From positions 1 to 5,662 of the forward strand of contig CAZSFA010000176.1 of NCBI GenBank assembly GCA_964606055.1: a stretch of 5,662 bases of DNA. Reading direction: 5' to 3'. The notes below the pieces were generated by a model. It was not told the origin of the DNA, searched no databases, and worked only from the letters and a program-made list of their open reading frames with translations. This DNA is from Roseitalea sp964606055 (GTDB taxonomy: Bacteria; Pseudomonadota; Alphaproteobacteria; Rhizobiales; Rhizobiaceae). Both the position numbers and the translations under genes were made by a program. Positions 1 through 5,340 of this stretch are shown piece after piece. The stretch's first letter is position 1. The number at the start of each line of letters is the position of its first letter.

Positions 1-185
1 ATGTCGAACTCGCTGATCGCCTTGGTGGGGATCGCGCCGCCGCAGGGCTTGATGCGGCCTTGCTTGTCGATCAGCACCACGTCATGGCCCTGGCGCGCCA
101 GATCGTGCGCCGCCGTCGCGCCGGCGGGGCCGCCGCCGACGACAACCACATCATGGACGGTCTCGAACGTCTCGTGGCGGGACAT
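1..185 (-). CDS. bchP: Geranylgeranyl diphosphate/bacteriochlorophyll reductase BchP, N-terminal fragment (runs off left edge)
   Basis: The first 61 codons of BchP are present; the rest lies left of base 1. The family is an FAD-dependent, NADPH-using reductase that saturates three double bonds of the geranylgeranyl tail to give phytyl, the last step of bacteriochlorophyll a synthesis. The fragment starts MSRHETFETVHDVVVVGGGP. The dinucleotide-binding Rossmann motif GGGPAGATAA spans about residues 17-26. An acidic end of beta-2 follows (VVLIDK, residues 36-41). KPCGGAIPTK at residues 47-56 is the signature of the BchP/ChlP family. The ATG at 185 is supported by a strong Shine-Dalgarno AAGGGAGG on the minus strand at 200-193, 7 nt upstream. 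It lies 26 nt after the stop of the MFS gene, so it is most likely the distal gene of the bchG-MFS-bchP unit. Identity rests on motifs and context and is secure despite the short fragment. Confidence 0.93.
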   Translation of the reverse strand, partial: MSRHETFETVHDVVVVGGGPAGATAAHDLARQGHDVVLIDKQGRIKPCGGAIPTKAISEFD

Positions 186-211
186 GGTTTTGCCTCCCTT
201 GTTGTCCGGCG

Positions 212-1579
212 CTATTCGGCGGGTTGCAGCGGCACCGGGCCGGTACGGCCGGTCGCGGCGGAACCGCGCACGGCGGCAACGCCGATGCCGGCGGCGATCA
301 TGGCCGACAGGATGAACAGGATCGCTTCGCCGGTGAACACGACGGCGAACGCCAGTGCGGTATCGCCGGTCAGCCAGCGCGTGATGTCGATGGCGACCGT
401 TCCCAGGAAGCCGCCAAGGCCGAACGCGATGGCCTGTGCGGCGCCCCAGACACCCATGCGGATGCCCTCGCGCGATTTCATGCCCTGTCCGGCGAGCGTC
501 ATCATGGTGCCGATCGCGGCGACCGCGAAAACGCCATTGGCAAAGCCGAGCGCGAAGATGTTGGCTTCGAGCGGCCAGGCGGGGGCGACCGAGGCCGAAA
601 ATGCCAGTGCTGCCAGCGCCGCGCCCGAGCCAAGGCAGCCGGTTACGGTGAACATCGTCAAAAGGCCGGGCCGGCGCTTGGCGAACAGGCTGCCGATGAT
701 GCCGACAAAGGCCATGCCCAGCAGCACACCGCCGTGCTGTGTGCCCGACAGCGCGGTCGACTGGCCGGGCGTGTAGCCAAAGAGCAGGCCGGCGAACGGC
801 TCGAGAATGAGGTCCTGGGTCTGGTAAGCGAGCATCGAGACGAAGACGAACAGCGTGAAGATGCGTGCGGTCGGATCCTGCCAGACCTCCATGAGCGCTT
901 CGCGGAACGGTGCGTTGGGTTGCGCGCGCCGGTCGACGGCGATCTCGCGTGTGCGCGCCTCGACGCGCCAGACCGCGCCCGCCGCCGCGATAAAGGCGAT
1001 CGTGCCCGAGATCGCAGTGATGGCGACCAGCCGCGTGTGGCTGTAGGGATCAAGGAAGATCGAGGAGATGATCGCGGTGACCACAATGCCGGCGATCATC
1101 ATCATCCAGACCAGCGTCGCCGCCGCCGGCCGTCGCCGCGGCGCTGTGCGGCTTGCCAGAAGGGCCAACAGCGAGGTGCCGGACGCGCCGATACCGAACC
1201 CGATCAGCGTGAAGGCCACGAATGCGGCGATCATGCCGGCCCAGAAGCTCTGCTCAAACAGGAGCGTCGTGGCCGCGGCCCCCGTTCCGGCGACGGCGAG
1301 CAAGGCAAGTCCGCCCAGGATCCACCGCGTGCGGCTGGCGCCGGTGTCCGAGGCATGCCCCCAAAGCGGCCGGCCCAGCTGAACCGCATAGTGCAAACCG
1401 ACCAGAAGGCCGGGGATGACGGCGGCCATCGCCAGTTCGACCACCATGACCCGGTTCAGTGTCGATGTCGTCAGCACGACGATCGAGCCGAGCGCGGCTT
1501 GCACCAGGCCCAACCGAACGATCGACAGCCAACTCAGTCCGCAACTGGCCGAACGCCACAATGCGCGGGTCTGAAACAT
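212..1579 (-). CDS. PucC/BCH2-family major facilitator protein of the photosynthesis cluster
   Basis: This is a 455-residue, strongly hydrophobic inner-membrane protein with about 12 predicted membrane helices. The family comprises PucC, LhaA and the Bch2/ORF428 type found between bchG and bchP. It is linked to assembly of light-harvesting complexes and possibly to pigment delivery; the transported substrate is not established. The MFS loop motif appears as LGRPLWGHASD at residues 68-78. QDLILEPFAGLLFGYTPGQS at residues 255-274 is the PucC-family mid-protein signature (QDxxLEPxxG). EGIRMGVWGAAQAIAFGLGG at residues 371-390 is a further conserved C-terminal block. The position between bchG and bchP points to the Bch2/ORF428 subgroup rather than lhaA (near puhA) or pucC (near pucBA). 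The ATG at 1579 has an excellent Shine-Dalgarno (GAGGAGGAG, about 1595-1587) that overlaps the bchG stop codon. This suggests translational coupling with bchG. Confidence 0.92.
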   Translation of the reverse strand: MFQTRALWRSASCGLSWLSIVRLGLVQAALGSIVVLTTSTLNRVMVVELAMAAVIPGLLVGLHYAVQLGRPLWGHASDTGASRTRWILGGLALLAVAGTGAAATTLLFEQSFWAGMIAAFVAFTLIGFGIGASGTSLLALLASRTAPRRRPAAATLVWMMMIAGIVVTAIISSIFLDPYSHTRLVAITAISGTIAFIAAAGAVWRVEARTREIAVDRRAQPNAPFREALMEVWQDPTARIFTLFVFVSMLAYQTQDLILEPFAGLLFGYTPGQSTALSGTQHGGVLLGMAFVGIIGSLFAKRRPGLLTMFTVTGCLGSGAALAALAFSASVAPAWPLEANIFALGFANGVFAVAAIGTMMTLAGQGMKSREGIRMGVWGAAQAIAFGLGGFLGTVAIDITRWLTGDTALAFAVVFTGEAILFILSAMIAAGIGVAAVRGSAATGRTGPVPLQPAE

Positions 1580-1593
1580 GGCCGTGCTCCTCC

Positions 1594-2508
1594 TCAGACC
1601 GGTATCTGGGTCGCCGCGCGCAGTCCGAAGGCGGCGATCATCATGCCGGAGACGTAAAGGCCGACGCCGATTGCACTGAACCAGACATCGTATTTGAGCG
1701 GATTGCCGACGAAACGGATCATCGCGCCGGCCTGCACGGCGACCAGCAGGGCGATGGCGCCCGCGTGGATCGGCATACCGAGCCAGAACAGAACTGCGAT
1801 CACGGCCAGTTGCGGCGAGGCCATCACCACCGATGCCAGCAGGGCCGCGCGCCGGGCGCCCAACTGCACCGGCAGGCTGCGCACGCCCATCTGGCGGTCG
1901 CCGTCGATGGCCTTGAAATCGTTGATCGTCATGATGCCGTGCGCGCCGATGCCGTAGAGCACGGCGATCGTCAGGATCGGGACGGGAGGCAGCGTGCCGA
2001 GCGCGGCCGCCGCCGCCGTCATCCAGGGAAGGCTCTCATAGGCGAAACCGCAGGCGCCGTTGCCCCACCAGCCGTTCTGCTTGAGGCGGACGGGCGGCAT
2101 GGAATATGCCCAGGCCAGCGCCAGTCCGATGATCGCGGCGACGAAGACCCATGTGCCCAGCACGGCGGCGAGCGCCAGCGAAAGCGCGGTCCAGACCAGC
2201 GCGATGTGAAGGCCCCAGCGGCCCGGCATCCGCCCCGAGGGGATCACTCGGTCGGGCTCATTGATCGCATCGACATGGCGGTCGAACCAGTCGTTGATCG
2301 CCTGGCTGCCGCCGCAGATCAGCGGGCCGGCAAGGACGATGCCGCCCACGATGTACGGCCAGCGTTCGGGCGAGACCGCGCCGACCGATACCGCCCCGCA
2401 GGCAAAGGCCCACATGGGCGGAAACCAGGTGATCGGCTTGAGCAACGCCACCACCGCGCCGGGGCGCGGGACGGCGATGACGGGTTGCGTGGCGGACGGA
2501 GCGCTCAT
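1594..2508 (-). CDS. bchG: Bacteriochlorophyll a synthase (bacteriochlorophyllide geranylgeranyltransferase) BchG
   Basis: BchG is a UbiA-superfamily membrane prenyltransferase. It esterifies bacteriochlorophyllide a with geranylgeranyl diphosphate at the C17 propionate. The protein has 304 residues from the ATG at 2508, the usual family size. LKPITWFPPMWAFACG at residues 23-38 is the typical N-terminal BchG block. The first Asp-rich, Mg-diphosphate-binding motif is NDWFDRHVDAINEPDRVIPS, residues 72-91. The second is NDFKAIDGDRQMGVRSLPV, residues 196-214. The rest is a series of hydrophobic helices. An in-frame TTG at 2544 would add 12 residues, but it lies inside the operator/-35 box, so I prefer ATG 2508. 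There is no recognisable Shine-Dalgarno before this ATG, and a candidate promoter places transcription start almost on it. The gene is separated from upstream ppsR by 87 bp and followed 14 nt later by the MFS gene. Confidence 0.95.
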   Translation of the reverse strand: MSAPSATQPVIAVPRPGAVVALLKPITWFPPMWAFACGAVSVGAVSPERWPYIVGGIVLAGPLICGGSQAINDWFDRHVDAINEPDRVIPSGRMPGRWGLHIALVWTALSLALAAVLGTWVFVAAIIGLALAWAYSMPPVRLKQNGWWGNGACGFAYESLPWMTAAAAALGTLPPVPILTIAVLYGIGAHGIMTINDFKAIDGDRQMGVRSLPVQLGARRAALLASVVMASPQLAVIAVLFWLGMPIHAGAIALLVAVQAGAMIRFVGNPLKYDVWFSAIGVGLYVSGMMIAAFGLRAATQIPV

Positions 2509-2515
2509 GGCCGGA

Positions 2516-2544
2516 AGGCTAGAGCGGCGACCCCGTTGTGTCAA
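2516..2544 (-). promoter_or_regulatory. Candidate sigma-70 promoter of the bchG-MFS-bchP unit
   Basis: Read on the minus strand, TTGACA (2544-2539) is followed by a 17-nt spacer and TAGCCT (2521-2516). The -35 hexamer is perfect and is the downstream arm of the PpsR palindrome. The -10 keeps only the first, second and last consensus bases. Transcription would start near 2509, next to the bchG ATG at 2508. The promoter is weak by sequence but its geometry is correct. Confidence 0.5.
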
Positions 2545-2556
2545 TCTGAATTGACA
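2539..2556. promoter_or_regulatory. PpsR/CrtJ operator upstream of bchG
   Basis: TGTCAATCTGAATTGACA is an exact TGT-N12-ACA match to the known PpsR/CrtJ binding consensus. It is also a longer palindrome (TGTCAA...TTGACA apart from the central 6 bp). It lies 31 bp upstream of the bchG ATG and just after ppsR. Repression of the bchG-MFS-bchP unit by the neighbouring PpsR is the direct inference. Confidence 0.85.
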
Positions 2557-2564
2557 GTTTCAAG

Positions 2565-2582
2565 TGTCATCTTTTTGGGCAT
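2565..2582. promoter_or_regulatory. Possible second, degenerate PpsR half-operator
   Basis: A perfect TGTCA arm at 2565-2569 begins exactly 8 bp after the end of the strong operator. In CrtJ/PpsR targets such as bchC, two palindromes separated by about 8 bp are bound cooperatively. The second arm here is poor (CAT where ACA is expected at 2580-2582), so this may be a half-site that PpsR occupies only with help from its neighbour. Confidence 0.4.
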
Positions 2583-2595
2583 GATGGCGGAGCGC

Positions 2596-4026
2596 CTACG
2601 CGCCGTCGCTGCCGAAGTCCTCCAGTCCGTGCCGTCGCAGCTTGATGTAGAGGCTCTGCCGCGAAAGCCCGAGCATGTCGGCGGCCGATGCACGGTTGTT
2701 GTCGGTCTGCCTGAGGGCAGCCTCGATGCACATCTTCTCGATGACGTCGACGGCCTCGCGGATCAGGTCCTTGAGCGGGACGCGGCCGACAAGTTCGGCA
2801 AAGTCGGACGATCCGTCCTGCGCGCCGGGCGAGGGCACGGCGAACTGGCTGTCGCGCCGCGCCGCTTCAGCGATCAGGACGCCGATCCTGTTGCCGTCGT
2901 CGCTGGTCGGCTGGCGGGCGGCTGAAACGGCGACCGTCTTGGTGGTCCCCAACTCGTCGCGGATCACGGTCGAAAACTGACGCACCTGACCCTCCTCGCG
3001 CACCCGCGACAGCAGCACCTGCAGATCCACGGACGAGGCGCCCAGCCAGTTGTTGAGATTGCGATCGATGACGAGCGACTTGTTGAGCACATGCACCAGG
3101 TCGAGGAACTGGTCGTTGACGGCGGTGATGGCGCCCTTCCGGTCGATGATTGCCAGCGCCTCGGGGAAACCGTCCAGCACGCCGGCATCGTCGGCGACGA
3201 TTTCGGCGTCGGCTTCACGGGCGCGCAACAGCGTCAGCATCAGATTGCTGCGGCCGTTTTCGCGGTAGGGCTCGACGATGCAGGCAACCGGCTCGGCATT
3301 GCCGGTCAGGCGCACCGTCACGTCGCGGCGCGTGCCGCCGTGGCGGGCGGCGGCGAGCGCGGCCAGAAGGGCGGGGCGCTCGTCGCGCTCGACCAGCTGC
3401 TGGACCGGCCGGCCAACGATCTTGGCGGGCGTCTGGTGCAGCAGGTTGGCGCCGGTCATGTTGACGTCGATGATCGACTGGTCGTCGCCGTCGACGACGA
3501 CGATCGCCTGGGCGGACTTGTGAAAGATCGTGCGATAGCGGCTCTCGGCCTCGCGGATCTTGCGGTACTCGGCCTCCAGTTCCGACTGGGTGCGGACCAG
3601 CTGGCGCTGGATGTCGGACAGCTTGCGCATGTCCTCGCCGAACGCGAACCGCACCGGAAACCCGTCGATCGTCGCGAGCGTGTACTCAACCGGAAGATCG
3701 GGCAGGCCCTGCGCGGCGTGGTTGACCTGCCGCCGCCGCGTGGTTCCGGTGCGCGCGTTCTCCTCAAACAGCGCGTCGATCTTTTCGTAGCATTCGGGCG
3801 TGACGATATCGCGGAACGGTTGGCCCACCCAGTCGTCGAGGTGATAGGCGTCCAGCGCCGAATCGCGATAGGCGATGTCGACCACCGTTCCGTCTTCGCC
3901 GATGGCAAGGGTCACATCAGCGCCGATCGATGCGATCGCCGAGACGGCCTGAGGCTCCACCTCATCGAGCAGCGGCGCGGTATGTTCGAACACGCGATGG
4001 TTATGGCGTGCGACTTTGGCTTCCAT
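2596..4026 (-). CDS. ppsR: Redox-responsive photosynthesis repressor PpsR/CrtJ
   Basis: This 476-residue transcription factor represses bch, crt and puc genes under oxygen by binding TGT-N12-ACA palindromes. The architecture matches the family. An N-terminal PAS-like domain lies at about residues 20-135 and a helical/Q-linker stretch at about 135-165 (LSDIQRQLVRTQSELEAEYR). PAS1 covers about 165-270 and PAS2 about 280-390. A Fis-type helix-turn-helix sits at 440-470 (NNRASAADMLGLSRQSLYIK). The two cysteines known for redox control in Rhodobacter PpsR/CrtJ have counterparts: C249 in AEPVACIVEP, and C433 in EKMCIEAALRQT just before the HTH. There is a third cysteine, C79. The ATG at 4026 lies only 7 nt after the aerR stop and has no strong Shine-Dalgarno, so translation is probably coupled to aerR. 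The symbol crtJ is the equivalent name in R. capsulatus. Confidence 0.95.
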   Translation of the reverse strand: MEAKVARHNHRVFEHTAPLLDEVEPQAVSAIASIGADVTLAIGEDGTVVDIAYRDSALDAYHLDDWVGQPFRDIVTPECYEKIDALFEENARTGTTRRRQVNHAAQGLPDLPVEYTLATIDGFPVRFAFGEDMRKLSDIQRQLVRTQSELEAEYRKIREAESRYRTIFHKSAQAIVVVDGDDQSIIDVNMTGANLLHQTPAKIVGRPVQQLVERDERPALLAALAAARHGGTRRDVTVRLTGNAEPVACIVEPYRENGRSNLMLTLLRAREADAEIVADDAGVLDGFPEALAIIDRKGAITAVNDQFLDLVHVLNKSLVIDRNLNNWLGASSVDLQVLLSRVREEGQVRQFSTVIRDELGTTKTVAVSAARQPTSDDGNRIGVLIAEAARRDSQFAVPSPGAQDGSSDFAELVGRVPLKDLIREAVDVIEKMCIEAALRQTDNNRASAADMLGLSRQSLYIKLRRHGLEDFGSDGA

Positions 4027-4033
4027 TAAGAGC

Positions 4034-5026
4034 TCACGTCGCCGGAGGCGTCATTTTCATTTGCGGCGGAGGCGCGACTGCTGCACCGGTTTGGTCCCGT
4101 TGCTTGAGCATTGCTTGCGCTACCGCGAGCGCCCCATAGGTGCTGTCGCACACACAGTCAACGCCCAGCCTCACCAGCCAGCCGCTGTGATCGAGGCTGG
4201 CGACCCCGCCGGCGATGATGGCCGGACGCTGGTCGGTCGGGATCTGCTCGATGCGCGTGATGGCGGTGGCCGCGACATCGGCGAGCGCGCCGGTCGACCA
4301 TGACAGGCAGACAATATCGTAGCCGCCCTCGTCGATTCGTTCGATCATGTCGGCCTGGCTGGAAGGGCAATAAAGGTCCGTCGACCAGCCGCGCGCGCGG
4401 AACAGTTCCTCGATGATGCACTGCGCGAACTGGTGTTCCTCGCCCGGCGGAACCGTGACGAGTGCGCTGCCCTGCGCGTGCGGGCGCCAGCGCGCGGTGC
4501 TGGCCAGCATGACCTGTCGCAGCGCAAGCTGCAGCCGCCCCATCGCCATGGTGACGTCGAGGAAGCTGCTGGCATCGTTGCACCAGTCATCGCCCAGCGA
4601 CCGGGCGACCGATTCCAGAAAGGCCAGTTTGAGGGGCAAGGGCGCGGGATGGTCGGCCAGCCAGTCCTGCGGCTTGCGCGGGCGCGCCTTTCTGCCTTCG
4701 GCGCCGTTGCCCGAGGTGCGCGCGTCGGCCATGGCGCTGTCGGAATAGAGCGCCTTCTTGAAGCGCGAGACGGCCAGCGGCTGGCTGAGATCATCGAGTG
4801 CGGTGTCATGCTCGCCCCGGACCAGCCGGTTCCTGGCCTGTCCGAACACATGGGTGCGAATCATGGTCTGCAGCAGATGGGCACGATGGACGTCATCATG
4901 GTCCGGCCGCAGCCGCACCCCGGCGGCGTGTCGCACGCGCATGGCACCGTGCGGCGGCGCGGATGCTGCTGCCTCACCATTGGTGGCCGATCCGGCCACC
5001 GTCTTGCGACTGGCTTCATCGGTCAT
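4034..5026 (-). CDS. aerR: Cobalamin-binding antirepressor of PpsR, AerR/PpaA family
   Basis: This gene encodes 330 residues from the ATG at 5026. Members of the AerR/PpaA family bind a cobalamin (or heme, SCHIC-type) and modulate PpsR/CrtJ binding in response to light and oxygen. A helical domain contains FLESVARSLGDDWCNDASSF at residues 137-156, followed by LDVTMAMGRLQLALR at 157-171; this is the DVTxxxxRLQ helix typical of B12-dependent regulators. A Rossmann-like B12-binding fold spans about residues 187-310. PPGEEHQFA at 193-201 sits where DxHxxG is found in methionine synthase-type domains, so H199 is the likely axial ligand. The fold continues with DIVCLSWS (237-244), AIIAGG (269-274) and LGVDCVCD (287-294). 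The frame stays open upstream to a GTG at 5206, and another in-frame ATG lies at 4942, so long or short isoforms are possible. The gene lies directly upstream of ppsR with a 7-nt gap and is divergent from bchF. The alternative name is ppaA. Confidence 0.88.
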   Translation of the reverse strand: MTDEASRKTVAGSATNGEAAASAPPHGAMRVRHAAGVRLRPDHDDVHRAHLLQTMIRTHVFGQARNRLVRGEHDTALDDLSQPLAVSRFKKALYSDSAMADARTSGNGAEGRKARPRKPQDWLADHPAPLPLKLAFLESVARSLGDDWCNDASSFLDVTMAMGRLQLALRQVMLASTARWRPHAQGSALVTVPPGEEHQFAQCIIEELFRARGWSTDLYCPSSQADMIERIDEGGYDIVCLSWSTGALADVAATAITRIEQIPTDQRPAIIAGGVASLDHSGWLVRLGVDCVCDSTYGALAVAQAMLKQRDQTGAAVAPPPQMKMTPPAT

Positions 5027-5053
5027 GGTTGTGTCGCGCGCAAGCGCGCTCCC
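5027..5053 (-). promoter_or_regulatory. Possible hairpin-bridged ribosome binding site of aerR
   Basis: On the minus strand GGGAG (5053-5049) is about 22 nt from the ATG at 5026. A self-complementary GCGCGCTTGCGCGC (5049-5036) lies between; it can form a 5-bp stem with a 4-nt loop. Folding would leave about 9 unpaired nt (5035-5027) before the ATG. The Shine-Dalgarno is shorter and the stem weaker in design than at bchF. Confidence 0.4.
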
Positions 5054-5231
5054 GATCACGCCGGTGCCTGCCGTCTGCGCGACATTGTTCCGGCATTGCG
5101 TTGTTGCCAGACCACACAACCCGCAAACGCAATAGTCCGCAAGTCGAAAAAGCCCGGCACGACCGCCGACCCGTGAGGCGTTCGCCCAAAGGCCGACCTC
5201 CCACACTATAAGGATGGAACAGCGATCGTCG

Positions 5232-5260
5232 ATTGTAAACCAAAATAAACGTCAATTAAA
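5232..5260 (-). promoter_or_regulatory. Possible promoter for aerR-ppsR
   Basis: On the minus strand, TACAAT (5237-5232) matches 5 of 6 bases of the -10 consensus. The hexamer 17 nt upstream, TTTAAT (5260-5255), is a poor -35. A second -10-like TATAGT lies at 5210-5205, also without a good -35. Start near 5225 would give an aerR leader of about 200 nt. The operator at 5250-5267 would overlap the -35 region. Confidence 0.35.
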
Positions 5261-5267
5261 GTTGACA
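5250..5267. promoter_or_regulatory. PpsR/CrtJ-type operator between aerR and bchF
   Basis: CGTCAATTAAAGTTGACA matches TGT-N12-ACA with one change (C for the first T). It keeps the extended GTCAA...TTGAC symmetry and closely resembles the bchG operator. It sits in the divergent control region inside an A+T-rich island that is unusual for this sequence. It probably controls bchF and perhaps aerR. An overlapping weaker match, TGTAAACCAAAATAAACG, lies at 5234-5251. Confidence 0.72.
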
Positions 5268-5291
5268 CTCTTTCGGAGGGCTGCTTAGATT
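5262..5291 (+). promoter_or_regulatory. Candidate sigma-70 promoter of bchF
   Basis: TTGACA at 5262-5267 is followed by TTAGAT after 17 nt (5285-5290), or by TAGATT after 18 nt (5286-5291, 4 of 6 consensus bases). The -35 is the right arm of the PpsR-type palindrome, so repressor binding would directly block polymerase. Predicted start near 5298 gives a leader of about 43 nt before the bchF ATG. Confidence 0.6.
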
Positions 5292-5307
5292 TGCCGTGAG
5301 AAGCACC

Positions 5308-5340
5308 AGGGAGGGTGCCGCGGCAACCGCGGCCAGGCCG
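5308..5340 (+). promoter_or_regulatory. Hairpin-bridged ribosome binding site of bchF
   Basis: AGGGAGGG (5308-5315) is a strong Shine-Dalgarno but ends 25 nt before the ATG at 5341. Between them lies a perfect 7-bp stem, GCCGCGG (5317-5323) and CCGCGGC (5327-5333), with the 3-nt loop CAA. When folded, the unpaired distance is 8 nt, which is normal. No alternative in-frame start codon lies between the Shine-Dalgarno and the ATG. Confidence 0.55.

Larger units (their letters stand above)
5027..5340. other. Divergent aerR-bchF control region
   Basis: This stretch of about 314 bp has no separate gene that I can support. From left to right it holds the aerR leader (open in the aerR frame back to a GTG at 5206), a candidate aerR promoter, an A+T-rich island with one good and one weak PpsR-type palindrome (5234-5267), the bchF promoter and the bchF leader hairpin. 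The 60 codons between 5206 and 5026 give a cysteine-rich peptide with no recognisable domain and read more like leader than protein. Confidence 0.7.

Noticed and set aside
224..1657. Long plus-strand open frame opposite the MFS gene (about 477 codons), and similar ones at 1459-2925 and 3091-4029
   Set aside because: They are antisense shadows of real minus-strand genes in GC-rich DNA. Their translations are rich in Arg, Asp, Gly and Ala, have no domains, and run across gene boundaries of well-identified proteins.
2509..2544. TTG at 2544 as the bchG start
   Set aside because: It overlaps the operator and the -35 hexamer, has no Shine-Dalgarno, and adds residues atypical of BchG.
2552..2569. 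Inverted repeat TGACA-N8-TGTCA after ppsR as a transcription terminator
   Set aside because: The stem is only 5 bp, A+T-rich and not followed by a T-run in the direction of ppsR transcription. It is better explained as operator arms.
5027..5206. Extra 60-codon N-terminus for AerR from GTG 5206
   Set aside because: The peptide has no recognisable domain, the GTG has no Shine-Dalgarno, and a -10-like TATAGT overlaps it. ATG 5026 was preferred, with isoforms left open.
5317..5333. GC hairpin in the bchF leader as a terminator or attenuator
   Set aside because: No T-run follows it, and it fits precisely between the Shine-Dalgarno and the start codon.
5296..5340. In-frame GTG 5296 as the bchF start
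   Set aside because: It would lie at or before the predicted transcription start, and the added 15 residues have no similarity to the BchF N-terminus I know. The Shine-Dalgarno and hairpin lie downstream of it.
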